A stretch of 64,000 nucleotides of DNA from the NCBI RefSeq assembly GCF_028858725.1, contig NC_084767.1:6251501-6315500 (forward strand). Reading direction: 5' to 3'. This document shows, in pieces, positions 29,801 through 42,500 of this stretch. A program made the position numbers and the translations under genes. The notes under the pieces are model-generated. The model was not told where the DNA came from and searched no databases. It saw only the letters and a program-made list of their open reading frames with translations. Source of the DNA: Colius striatus. Its lineage: Eukaryota; Chordata; Aves; Coliiformes; Coliidae. The stretch's first letter is position 1; every line of letters starts with the position of its first letter.

Positions 29801-31158
29801 TTTTATGAGGGTAATTTCCTACATATAATAATTTTTGTGGGGCATCAAAAATGAGTACAATTCAGTATTGTACTTCACCCATGCAGAAAATAAGGTAGTT
29901 GATTGCTCTAGAAGGTCAGCCCTTCAACTCCTTGGGTTTCCTTCTTTGAAAGAATGATATAGCTAGAGCTGATCTGAGAGATTGGAGCAGGCCTGCAAAT
30001 ACCTGTGTCTGGCTTAACATGTGACTGTCCAAATGGTGAGCAAACCTGTGAGAAAGACAAGAGTAAGCTTCAGTTCCCTTTCTCACAAAATTAATAGTAA
30101 AAGAATTTGCATAGAAAATTATTTGATTGGTATGTTTTTGATGCAGAGCTTTCAAAATATTTAACAATTTGACAGGAATGAAGAAGAGATTTCTACAGGC
30201 ACCACTGAAAACTCCAGAAGTTGAATTCTACATCCAGCTTCAATATATGCATTACAAATCACATTAAGAAGTTTAAATATTTTTGCCCTATTCTGTCCAG
30301 GGTGAAATGGAGCAAATTACTTAGAGCATAGACAAATTGTCGGTCTAATTGCTTGTCTTGAAATAGACTGACAGGTAACTTGCTTGTTATATTTAAATAT
30401 TCACTCGCAATGAGGGAGACACCAAGTACAAAAGAGTTCTTTATAGTACAAGGGGTAATGGAAACCAATAGGTAAAAGCTACAGTCAGATAAACACTAGC
30501 TGGGAATAAGACACAGTTATCATGGAGATAGTTTGTAGCATAGGATAACTTAGGCTGGAAGATACCATTTAGGAAATTACAATTTCCTTCTAAAAGCAGG
30601 GTCAGCTCTGATGTTAGAAAAAAAATCACTTAGGGCTTTATCCAATCAGGTTGAAAACTTAACCCATTGCTATAAACTACAATCAGTGTTGAGCATAGAG
30701 GTGAAGATATACTTTAACTATATATTTTTTCTGAATTGAACACTTGTATACAATTAGGAAAGTACTAGAGTCATGTAAGAATCGAAATGCTACTACTACA
30801 AAAACAGCAGCTGAAAAAAATATACAAATATACCTTTAAATGTTATGATAATTTCACATTACACTCAATCTTTCTTATTAATACACTTTTATAAGGATCC
30901 TAGAGTGATCTGAGACATTAGCTCACTAAGATCAGGTATTTGACTTTTTTGACAGACAATGATGGTCAAGTAAACAATAGATAATGAAGACAATACTGAA
31001 GCATAGGGGAACTGCATTATCGTCCATGACTTCCTACAGATGATGTTTTTGCTTTATGCCATAAAATTTGCCAATTCAAAATGAAGACAACTTGACATAA
31101 GGTCTTAGTCACCAGTGACTTCTAGAGTGAAAACAAAAAGTGTGTTCCCATACTGTTT

Positions 31159-31173
31159 AAAAAAAAAAAAAAA
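31159..31173. repeat. Poly-A run (15 A)
   Basis: A homopolymer about 100 bases left of the CR1 fragment at 31275. CR1 elements do not end in poly-A, so it is probably unrelated to that insertion. Confidence 0.85.
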
Positions 31174-31274
31174 GCAAAGCACAATCAAGGATATTGAAAG
31201 CCTCACTCCATAGCCTATCAGTATTCATGAAGTCAGAAACATGTGCAGGACAGGCTATTAAATATTCTTTTTTA

Positions 31275-31655
31275 TCATAGAATGGTAGGGGTCGGAAGGG
31301 ACTTTCAAAGATCATCTAGTCCAACCCCCCTGAAAAAGTAGGTTCACCTAGATAAGGTCGCATAGGAACATGTGCAGGCGGGTCTTGAAGACCTCCAAGG
31401 AAGGAGACTCCACAACCCCTCTGGGCAGCCTGTGCCAGGGCTCCCTCACTGAAACAGGGAAATAATTTTTTCTTATATTCCAGTGGAACTTTTTGTGTTC
31501 CAGCTTCATCCCTTGTCCTGTTACTAGCTACTATAGAAAAAATACACCCTTTAGACACCCACCCTTCAGACATTTATAAATGTTAATAAGGTCTCCCCTC
31601 AGTCTCCTCTTCTCCAGACTAAACAACCCCAGTTCCTGCAGCCTTTCCTTTTTAT
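31275..31655 (-). mobile_element. CR1 LINE, 3' fragment
   Basis: On the minus strand this ends in the standard bird CR1 3' terminus: a 'gatcatctagtccaaccccc' block preceded on the plus strand by 'atcatagaatggtagggg'. It extends through the 'ctcccctcagtctcctcttc' and 'ctgcagcctttcc' blocks. It covers the end of ORF2 and the 3' UTR and is 5' truncated, as most CR1 copies are. It is moderately diverged from the copy at 35550-36535. Confidence 0.95.
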
Positions 31656-32189
31656 GTCTTAAGAATTTGTCAGAATTGTAAGTAGTTAAAAAAATGTAAA
31701 CAGATCCTTTTCCTCTGAAAATATAAAATAGACAAGACTAAATTTTGTAACGCTAAACAATTTTCTTAAACACATCTGTCCAGTTTTCAATATGGACTTT
31801 GGAGAGGGTTTAGGGGCTTTGCTTAAGATTTTTTTGGGTTTGCTTTTACTCCTCCCTCTTCTTGCCAGAAGCATGTCCCATAGTAGATATCACCAGAAAA
31901 AGAAAAAATAAAATTAAGAAATAGGCCTAGATGTGACATGAAGAGTTAAAAGTGTCTATGGAGGGAAAAAGGAAAAACCTAAACCCCACTATAGTTTAAA
32001 AAACTTCAATTTTCAGCCTGTTACTCATTTCAATCAAACTGTCCGGGCATTCCAGATGTACTGCTTCATGTGGTTTACCTCAAAACAACAGTATCTTAAA
32101 TTGTGAATCATTTAGTGGTACTTTGTGCAACCTATGAGATGTGTGCCACTTGAAAATGCCCACGCCTTTAATAATCAATTGGAGGATGC

Positions 32190-32230
32190 AGCCAATCAAA
32201 TTTCACCATATGATAGTTTCCAAGGTAACC
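32190..32230. promoter_or_regulatory. Possible RFX X-box with CCAAT motif
   Basis: GTTTCCAAGGTAAC at 32216-32229 differs at one base from the symmetric RFX X-box consensus GTTNCCATGGNAAC. A CCAAT motif lies 20 bases upstream, at 32192-32196, and the neighbourhood is rich in homeobox-like TAAT and ATTG cores. This is a motif-only call in intergenic DNA with no nearby gene start known. Confidence 0.25.
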
Positions 32231-33361
32231 AACAAAGATACCGACATGGACTGCATGCAGTGGGGAAAAAAACCACACAGAAACCATTGCTGCATTTCCA
32301 CTTTCTTCAATATTTTGGATTGTGTGTTACAAAACGCTACAAAAACTACATCAGTATTGACAAAACCAGTAGCAAAACATGAAGTAGAAAAAAGGTACAG
32401 TGATGAAGCACTTCTGTCTTCAGTGACTCAAAAGGGCTACAGAGCCTTCTTGAAGCTTTGCTTTTTGTACACTATAGTATGGACCTCTGCCTTCACTGGT
32501 GAACCACGGAAAATGTGAGTGGCAGCTCGTTATCACAATCAGGACATCTCTGTTTTGTCCCTGAAAATACTTTATTAAAGTGGTATTTGTCAGTGATCCA
32601 TGCCTTTGTCACGATACAGAGAGACAGTGATTTTTACATAGATTTACGTGGAAACTTTGTCAGACAAAGAAACCAACTCCCAAACAAAAAAGATCGATAG
32701 TACTTCAGTGTAAAGGAGGAGTCATCAGATTACTTATTAGAAATGCTCTCCCTCTCCTCTCCTTTCACATCTCTTTCTGTCATTCAAAGCAGAATTTGCA
32801 GTGGGAAGAAGTGTTGTGGTCTTGTGTTTGGTTTGTTATTCTCTCCTTTTGTGCTGACATCAGAATTTCAGGTCCTAGTTTCCTTTAATTGAAATTTAAA
32901 ATATCACACAGAATTGTTACTTTGACAGAATGAATTTCCAAGAGCCAAACTGAGCTTCTATCACTTGAAGACTTAAAATTGGGATTTAGCAATACATAGA
33001 TTCTAGGACAATAGCACCGAATATCACACACATATATATTAGCATCTTCTTCAGTGCTTACTCTTAAGAAGAAAGCACTTATATCTGATAATAGGCCCTG
33101 AGACAGGAAGGTTTTCCTGAGAAGCATGTTGACACAGTTTCTCTAACTTCTCAGTTTTTCTGATCAGAGATTGTCAGTTGTATTTCCTAGTATGAAGCCA
33201 CATAGTGGATACAAATCACATTCCCCAGAATCTCACATGATCCCAAGGCTTAGTTTTTCTTGTGAATTCATCAAAAACCAAATCTTTGATCTCCAGAAAA
33301 GCAGAATGCTCTCTGCATGAGGAAAAGCTTTTTTTTCCACAAGACCGCCTTCTACCAAGAG

Positions 33362-33430
33362 ACACACACACACACAAAACAAGAAACAACACTGCCAAGA
33401 AACCAGAAAATCCCAAACCAACACACACAC
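33362..33430. repeat. Imperfect (AC)n microsatellite
   Basis: There are two AC-dinucleotide blocks, at about 33362-33375 and 33421-33430, separated by A- and C-rich spacer. This is a short microsatellite in intergenic sequence. Confidence 0.85.
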
Positions 33431-35549
33431 AAACACAGTTCCAATGACTGGAGTCTGTTGTCTATTTCTCTCTGCCCTTTGATTATCATACCTTACAGGG
33501 CAATTCTCTGGTGGTTAGAAAAGAGCATTTCTTGTTCATGAAGACAAGTCCTTTATGAAGGCATTAAATGATCTTTTATTTCATAAAGTCCTGAGTGACA
33601 AGCCATTTGGTGGTGCTTGTAAAACTGACTCTTCAAGCTTACAGATTGGTCTGAGTGGCTTGAAATGTATTACAGACTCAAGTGATTTTTAATTATTTTA
33701 GTCAAACTGGTAAGGTAATTAAATTTAACAACTGTGCAGTAGTTGCTAAATATTTTTAAATGCAAGAATTCTTTTCAATTATTGAAAAATTGGACACCAG
33801 CAGACTCTGAGATAACCAAATACATAAGCAGTAGAGTAGATCAGAAGTTGGCAATCAAATTCTAATTTTAATTGCATGTACTTCATATTAAAACTTGCTG
33901 GAAGATAAAATGGTTTCAGAACATAACCCTAATTAATTTATATTCTAAGCCCTTGTGAAAAAGAGGCATAGCGGAATCAATGCCCTACATTATTTAATAA
34001 ACAGTTTGTAAATAAAATGAAGGCCAAATTTGGAAGGCAAGGTGCAGGCACCGAGACTGCAATAACCTTTGTTTGCATATGCAGACAGGATAACTACATG
34101 CTTAACCATCTGTCTGCAGAAATATCAGCTTTTCTTCTTTGACTCACAAAATTCATTTTTGAAATTGTACCTTGAAACTTCATAGAATACAAAAAGTAAG
34201 AATTATTTTCATAACCCTCATACTATGTAGTAGTAAACAATAACAACATTTGTTGGAAATGTAAAGATGCAATTCTTCTAGCTTGCCCATTTGCTTTACA
34301 TTTTTTCCCCATCTATTCAGGCTGCATGGGCGGGGGGGCAAGAATGTGTTTATTAAGAATTTGTATGAGAACAGATTGACCCAAATGTCTGTTACCAAAA
34401 TAGCTTATATTAGCTAGAATGGAGTGTGTTGCTTCCATGCAATCAGCAACAGCCTTATGAAAACGTCAACTCTTATATATGCATTCTGATGCAGGATAAG
34501 TCATTCTTTTTCAGGTTTGTAAAATAAATACATTAGAAACACCATGCTTTGTACTCTGAGCACAGAATATAACTTTCCTAGAAATACTATTCCTGCAATC
34601 AGTTTCTTTCAACGCTGAGTTAAATTTATCATTTCTGGTAGACTATCAAAATGAACCAACCAGTTTCAAACAGTCCTCTCAAATGATTAATCATTAAGAT
34701 TAGTAGATAGACAGTTGATATTATCAAAAGTGTCCTCTGATAGAACAGTCCAGAGCTCCTTGTGTCTGGTGAAATCAGCACTGAGCATAAAAGTACAGTA
34801 GATCATTCTCAGTATATTTAAGACAACAGACAGCTGTGTTTTAGACTGCAAAGGATAGGACAAGACTTTCACTCTGAAAACTGTTTCAGTGCTTCTGTTT
34901 CATCTTGCATATCAGAAGGAACACTTGCATACCAAAGAAGCCAAACATTTAATTCTATGAAGTCATTAAACTTGAAATGTGTTGCAATCTGCTCTAAGAT
35001 GGTGCGACTTGCTACATTCCACTTCCATTATATGTGCAAGTGAACAATATATTGTTATTCTCTTCTAATAAAATCTTTCTGCAAGTCACAACTACTAAAC
35101 CACCTTTACATTGTTTTATGTATTTGTATGCAAAATAAATTGTTACTGTCTCACTTTTGAACCACCAAGTGCTGTTGCTTTGTGTCCTACCTTCCCATCT
35201 TTCAGTCACTTTAGCTACATCACTTTTTCCCCCATATTTTCACTTCCTGAATAGATTATCCCAAAATCTACTAGGAAGCACACAAGTGTTTACCAGGTGT
35301 ACTTGCTTGCAAATTTATGTGCTATATTTCATTAATTACCTTGCAAACAGCAATTTCTTAACTAAAATGCAAGTACCAACAAGCTATGAATAATGTTGCA
35401 GCAATGTTCTGTTTCATATGAAATTAAATCCTCAGACATTTTTAATGATTAATAATAAAAGATACCTCCGTAGTCTGAATACTCAACATTAGAATGTGTT
35501 TTTGAAGGCTATAATCTTCTAGTTTTTATATTACTTGCTTCATTATATT

Positions 35550-36535
35550 ATTGGAGGCCTGTGGCCAGTGGAATTCCACAGGGATCGGTTCTGGGTCCAA
35601 TCTTGTTCAACATATCCATCAACGATCTGGATGAGGGGACAGTGTACCCTCAGCAAGTTGGCTGATGACACCAAACTGGGAGGACTGGCTGATTCCCCAG
35701 AGGCTGTGCTGCCATTCAGTGGGATCTCAACTGGCTTGAGAGTTGGGCAGAAAGGAACCTCATGAGGTTCAACAAGGACAAGTGCAGAGTCCTGCATCTG
35801 GGAAGGAACAACCCCCTGCACCAGTACAGGCTGGGGGTCGAACTGCTGAAGAGCAGCTCTGCAGAGAGAGACATGGGAGTCCTGACTGATAATAAGCTAA
35901 ATATGAGCCAGCAATGTGCCCTTGTGGCCAAGAAGGCCAATGGCATCCTGGAATGCATCAAGAAGAGTGTGGCCAGCAGGTCAAGAGAGGTTCTTCTCCC
36001 CCTCTACTTTGCCCTGGTGAGGCCTCATCTGGAGTCCTGTGTCCAGTTCTGGGCTCCTCAGCTCAGGAGGGACAGAGAACTTCTGGAGAGAGTCCAGCAC
36101 AGGGCCACCAAGATGATCAGGGGACTGGAACATCTTTCATATGAGGAAAGGCTGCAGGAACTGGGGCTGTTTAGTCTGGAGAAGAGGAGACTGAGGGGAG
36201 ATCTTATTAACATTTATAAATATCTGAAGGGTGGGTGTCAGGTGATTGGGACATCCCTCTTTATAGTAGCTAGCAACAGGACAAGGGGAAACAGGATGAA
36301 GCTGGAACACAAAATGTTCCACTTAAATATAAGGAAAAAACTATCTCCCTGTTTCAGTGAGGGAGCCCCGGCACAGGCTGCCCATAGGGGTTGTGGAGTC
36401 TCCTTCCTTGGAGGTCTTCAAGACCCGCCTGCACATGTTCCTATGCGACCTGATCTAGGTGAACCTGCTTGAGCAGGGGGGTTGGACTAGATGATCTCTA
36501 AAGATCTCTTCCAACCCCTACCATTCTATGATTCG
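35550..36535 (+). mobile_element. CR1 LINE, about 1 kb 3' portion with broken reverse-transcriptase frame
   Basis: This is the largest mobile element in the window. It starts inside the reverse-transcriptase domain, at the region equivalent to [10 protein letters not shown], broken by a frameshift. It passes the polymerase catalytic box, read here as L-A-D-D-T-K-L-G-G (35665-35692), then a shift leads into a 236-codon open stretch (35762-36472). That stretch has the CR1 C-terminal blocks [16 protein letters not shown] and L-S-Y-E-E-R-L. It ends at the 3' terminus 'ggttggactagatgatctct'...'accattctatgattc'. The frameshifts and 5' truncation make it non-functional. Confidence 0.96.
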
Positions 36536-39500
36536 GTGCTTAAAAGAACCAATACTATTGGCCTGAGACCATACTAATCTTATCCTGCAGTCACACCTGC
36601 CTTTTTAAGAGTGATGATTTATATTTATTTCAAAGCCATGCATATTAATGCACAGATTTAACATACTATGGGGTGGATTTGGAACCCTCTTCCATGCACT
36701 CAGTCCAATAATATGAAGAAAAACAAAAAGTAGCATCAGTTGATATGAGAAGAGAAAAAACACTGTCCGTTTGCTCCCTCTGTGTTCTGGCATGGCATCG
36801 TAACAGTCAGTTGTATATGTTTCCCATAGTGTTGTTTATATGAGTCACCTGTTAAATAAACCCAGTAAAGGATGTGAATCCTTGTTTTGGAATTGAAATG
36901 TTGGCGGGGGAGGTTTTGCTCATCCCTAAGCTTAGTATTGTATATGTATTTAAAAGAAATTAAAAATCAAAACAAACAGGAAACACCAAGCACTATAATT
37001 TATGCCTCCTATTATGTAGCAGTTTGTTACTTAGAAAATCAACAAACTTCTGTTCCTACAAGGAAACAGCTATCCTCAATTTTATTTCACAAAATATCAA
37101 AATTGTTATTCAGCCACAAGTGTTTAATAGTTTAAACTCTGTGAAGAAAAAAAAAGGAGAGAAAGGAAAGCTGATGAAAGTACTGGAGTTGAGGTTACAT
37201 TTCTTACAAAATTACTTACATTAGTGGAAATTAGCGTGTACAGATATTTTTATCAGGTCATACTAAATGTCACAAACAATTTTAAGGACCTCATTGAACT
37301 ACAGTGTCCAAAATTGAAATTCTTATTAAGCTGAGGACTAGCTTTAAAAATATATTCCTCTTCTAGTGGTGGAAAACAGAATTCTACCCATAGCTTGAAC
37401 AGATTTCAGCTATTTAAGTGTCTTTGGGCCAGATATTTAAAGTGCCTAAAGATGTAGAAGATACATATGGGATTTACAGAAGTGACTAAGTGAAATTCAG
37501 TGGGAAGTAGATACTGCTGTCTAAATTGCCTTTAAATAATTCTGTTAAACATCTGACTATCGTCAAAGCACCTAAATAGATCTTTCCCTTAGAAATCCCA
37601 TCTTTCGGTCTTCAGCATTGCTGGACAACATGTATAGTTGCTATAGATCTTCTCTTTTTGTCAGCAATCACACCAGCCTTGAGATATTAAGTAATAATGG
37701 GTCATTTGAGAACTTTATTTCAGCTAACTAAAATGTACAGAGTGTCTTGGAACCTGAAAGTCTCTCAAATTCAAACCCAGAATTTCAAATACATAGCCTA
37801 CGTTGTACAAAAAGCCTTCATTTAGTTTCACTGCTTTCACAACAAACTATCTTTTACCATTATTTAATTACATTCATTTCTTCACTTTCTAATCATGTTG
37901 TCCCAAAAGTTGTCCAAGAGAGTGGGTTGGATAAGGGGCAAAAGAGTGGAGGAAGAGATGAAACTTTCCTAACACACACATATCTGAGAGGGCAATTTAC
38001 TTCTGAATTTCCTAATTCAGACTCTATTTACAGTCTAATGAGAAACTTATTTGTTATTATTGGACTTGTTTTTTGAGAGAAAAATACCTATTTATGGCAT
38101 TTTTTTTTTCTCAGACTCTGCCCTGGGAGCTCTGACTGGCTGATGGGACATGTGGAAGGGCAGTGGCTTCTGAATTCCTCCCTCCCTCAGCAAGGGCTAC
38201 ATACCCATCACTCATATATTCCCATCACAAAGCTTCCTTCAGATCAGGAAATGATATTACAAAATGGGAAACAAGTAAGGACATGTGCTCCCATTAGTCA
38301 GATTTAATGCCACAGAAGGAACTTTCCTTCCTCCATTAACAGTACCCTCTGCCTTGTGTTACATGACTCAGCTGTGGCCAATTACATGGGGACCTTTTGT
38401 CTCCAACCACTGGAAACTTGAGATCTAAAGCTAGGACAAATACTGCTAAAAAGCAACACTCTCCATGTGGTCACTCAGAGATCACACTTCATACTGAAAT
38501 GGTGGAAAAAAATAATAAAATATATTACCCAGAAGGACTACTTGCAAGATATCAATGAGTTGTGGTAATTTCACCTAAGTGTCTAACAAGCTTAATAATT
38601 TTCAAAGTCACCTGTCCATCAAGTTTTGATAGAAGAAATCAAATTTGCTATAGGGAGTTGGTAATGGTGAAAGGCAGTAGAAAACTGTTCAGAGCTCAGG
38701 AAGATGGATTTTCTAATAACTTCTAAAAAGATCTTTTAAAAGTTGATATAGTTCTAGAAAAGTAGATTTTAAAATGCATACCTTTCAATCACTCTACTCA
38801 TAATGGTTTTCTCTTCCAAAGTTTTTCTTATTCTTACTCAGAGAAAGGATAAGAAGTAATTTCTATCACCTTCTGAAATGTTAACTGTTCCAAGTTAGTT
38901 TTAGTCCTGCACATTAATCTGAAAAGCCTAGCTTTTCCCACTCATCCATCTCAACCATAGATGTCTGGCAGTTAGAAACAGAATTTCTGCTTCCAAATAA
39001 GTTATTGGTCATCATCTGATAAAGAGACAACTATATAGATCTAAGTAAATGTTTGCAGGTTTTGTGTGCTGCCTAAATTAAGTTATTCCAACAAAAAAAA
39101 TACTGTCAGTAAGTGGTGATTTTATTACAGCTTATAAAACCAAACCTGATTAAGTTTTGCTGGCATAAGTGAATCTCTGGTGTTAAACCTTCCCATGAGC
39201 ATAAAAAAATATGTTTGCTGTAAAAATGGGAGTAATGAAAATGTTTAACATAAAGGACCTTAAACCAACTTTTATGCACCAGAGTACTGGAGAAGTCTCT
39301 ACATATTCATATTCCATGACTCTACTGATGTAGATAAATAGTCTTATTTATCTCAAACACTCTTATGAGAAGATAATTGCAGCAATAATTTAGTAGATCT
39401 CTGCATAATACACATCTTGAGCCCATTAATGCACTTGGTCAGTAACATGTCGCATTTAGCAACTTGCACATTTGCTCTATTCTGTTAGTGCCAAAGAGAA

Positions 39501-42500
39501 GAGTGACACTGGGAACTGGACACTTTCAAGTTATCACAAACTGGGGAAGGAAAGGATGACAATGCATCAACAATTCAGTTGATTGATACAAGAGTTGGAA
39601 TTTCTGTATTTCTGGAAAGCTACAATATCAGGGTTTGGGTTTTTTTTTTTGCATTCAAAATCCTAAATGTAATGACAGGATGACTGCACAAAAGCATCTG
39701 TAGATTAGCTTTTTGGATTACTTAAGTAAGAAAATGGACCAGTAGGAGAGGTATTAGCTCAATTTTTCTAAGCAACAAATTTAGAGGTTTTGTAATGGTC
39801 AGGAAAGTCAAAGTGAAATCTTGAACAAAACCTTTGTAAGATGATACAGTCGAGAATTACAATTCAATTAACGTAAGGGAAATTTTCCCTTGAGTCAAGA
39901 TTTACGGAATTTATCCTGTGTTAACAGATGCATAGCAATTTTAATTGGGGTAAAAAAAACTTTCCACATCCAAATACTCTCAAGTATTTAGAAACATATA
40001 TTAAAGGGTTTGGTTTCTTTTTAAAAGCTGAAGGCATTCAGAATATTGCTATTAGTCTTCAGGATACCTGAAGACACAACAGAGTTCTCCACTTGAGAGT
40101 GAAAGACTCCTGTGTTCAGGACAGCTTATCTTAAATCTAAATTATTCTAATCAATTTTAGTTCATTTAACATAGTAGCATTAGAAAGTAGCATTATGTAT
40201 GCAATTGGGAGGGCATATCCGTGAATTATCAAAAACTGGATATTTACCACAGCAATAAATGAGTTGCAGTCTAGTGAAGTGGGAATTCAAGTAAATATTA
40301 TACATTAACTTATGAGCTTAAACTCAAAGCTGTTTTGTTTTGTCTGGGAACAAAGCAGAAGCCTTTAAGCTTATTTGCAGTAAAAGGGAAGAAAAATGTT
40401 GGGAATGGACTTCCATATAATATATAAACGGTTGATTCACATTCTCAAAAGGGAAACGTTTCAGCAGGCTTCAAATCAGGCCATAAACTATTGAACTTTC
40501 TAACAAACCTATTTCCTGGAAAATTATTTATATCAGTGCGCTAATGAAGTTGCAAAGGAGTTCCTCTACTACACTTGAGGAATTTAGAACACTGAGAAAA
40601 GGAGGAACTTTTCTGTCAGTCTAAAGAATTAATATTTTTCCAGTAATTACTTTCATTACGATGCATTACAAAAATACTTCTCTAACTTAGAGGCTAAAAT
40701 GTTAATCTGAAAATGGATGGCCTCTAAAAGAATTTAAGGAAATATTCCACTACCTAACTGGATTTATTCTTCTCTCTCTCTCTCTTTTTTTCCCCCCTCC
40801 CTCAAAGAATTTCAGACTAAACTGCCCATGCAACAGTAAATAATAAGGATTTACCTTACCACCTCCTGCATTAACTCTAAAAAGTGAGAATCAGATCACA
40901 TATCAAATCCTACATATTTATTAAGCAGAATTATAGTCTTTTATTTGTATTTTGGTTTGCCAATTACCCTTTCTAAAAATACAAAATCCAAAGCATGAAA
41001 AACTTCTCTTAAAACCTCTTCCTACCTTTCTGCTTTCTCTTGAATAAGTCGTATCACCTGATAAATATTTCATAATACTTTATAAGTTTGCTTATTACCA
41101 CAGAAAAGCTGTGAACAGACTCAAAAAATTTACCTTTCACTCATTGTTAGAAAAATTCAGTAGTACTGTACTTGTGTATGTCATCCCCTTGAAGCAGTTT
41201 GTTCCAGTATCTTCCAGTATCACTGAGAGTGAGTTAGGATAGAATACTTTTCTGGAAGTGACGGGATATTCTCTAAAAAATTAGAGCCTTTTAGCTTTCA
41301 GTTTGGACATTTCAAAGCTTATGAAATTTTTGTAACACTGGTCCAATTTTACAAATGAGAAAGATTATTTTTTTGGATGCTTTTCATATGTTGCAAAGAC
41401 TCCTTAATTCTAGATATTCTCAGGTATTAGAGATGTTCTTTAAGTACAGAAGTTAATCTCATTTTTCAAGTCTCCTTTTCCCCATTAACACTGTATTAAG
41501 AGTTATAGTCTTTCTAGTTTCCCCTCAAGAATAACATTCCTGTATCTAAACTATATTTTCTGACAAAGCTGACAAATTCATTACTTGAAAAAAGAAAGAA
41601 AAGAACCTAAGCTTGAGATACTGAAGCTGAAAAAAAAGATAAACCCCAAAACAGTTAACTTGAATACCTGAAGTATGTTCACCTGTACTCAATATAAATA
41701 TATCATGTGGTGAAAAAAATAAGTATATTTATAGAGAGTTGAAGTATGTATGTTGCATAGGTGTAAACTAATTAAAGATATACCAAAAATGTTATACATT
41801 TTTCTTCTAGTATGTCTGCAACCTTCTTTTAGTCTGCACTGTAGTTTTATGTGCTATCAGATTTATTCCAAAAGATCTGTTTTTCTTCCTTACTCATCAC
41901 TGTCATTACCCAAGAAATGTAGGTATTTTATGTCTTAATCATCATGTGAGTATCTGGGAAGATTAGGATAAGACAAATCCTCCTGCTCCCCACTCCAAAT
42001 CTTTTGGTAGAGCTGTACTGAAAAAAAACCAAAGTAATTCCAAACTTGGAATCTGTGGAGTCCTTTTAAATCATTACCATATCATATAATATCACAAGCA
42101 TAGATCTGCTAATGATTTTAACCAAACTACATTTAAGCTCTATGTTTAATGTTTCATTAAATTGGATGATTTATTTGTGCTATGAACCTGGAAAAATTTG
42201 AGACACTCATTTCTCACTAGGAAAATTAGAGAAGGCAACAAGATGTAGAAGGAGAAAGACCAAAAATGCTTACTAAATATGGTTTTGTTAGGTTATTTAA
42301 ATGTTACTAGCTAGGTAATCACAGAATTGAGATACTGCTTGCTGAATGACATTGCAGGATTCTAGGAATTACGCAAAGACAGTTTCAGACTTAGATGGGG
42401 CAAGTTTTGCAGAAAGAAAGAAAATTGCTCACAGCTGTAGTACACACTGAATGTACATTTTTATTAGGATTCTGTTTTGAGACTTCTGCATAAAGACAGG

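Larger units (their letters stand above)
31656..35549. other. Intergenic, no gene recognised
   Basis: This unique-looking AT-rich sequence lies between two CR1 copies. It holds the AC microsatellite at 33362-33430 and the RFX-like site at 32216. A 125-codon open frame at 32141-32518 has no recognisable domain, no splice context and ordinary base composition, so it is not called as a gene. Confidence 0.65.

Noticed and set aside
32141..32518. 125-codon open frame as a gene
   Set aside because: No recognisable domain, no splice or start context, and a length reachable by chance in 64 kb over six frames.
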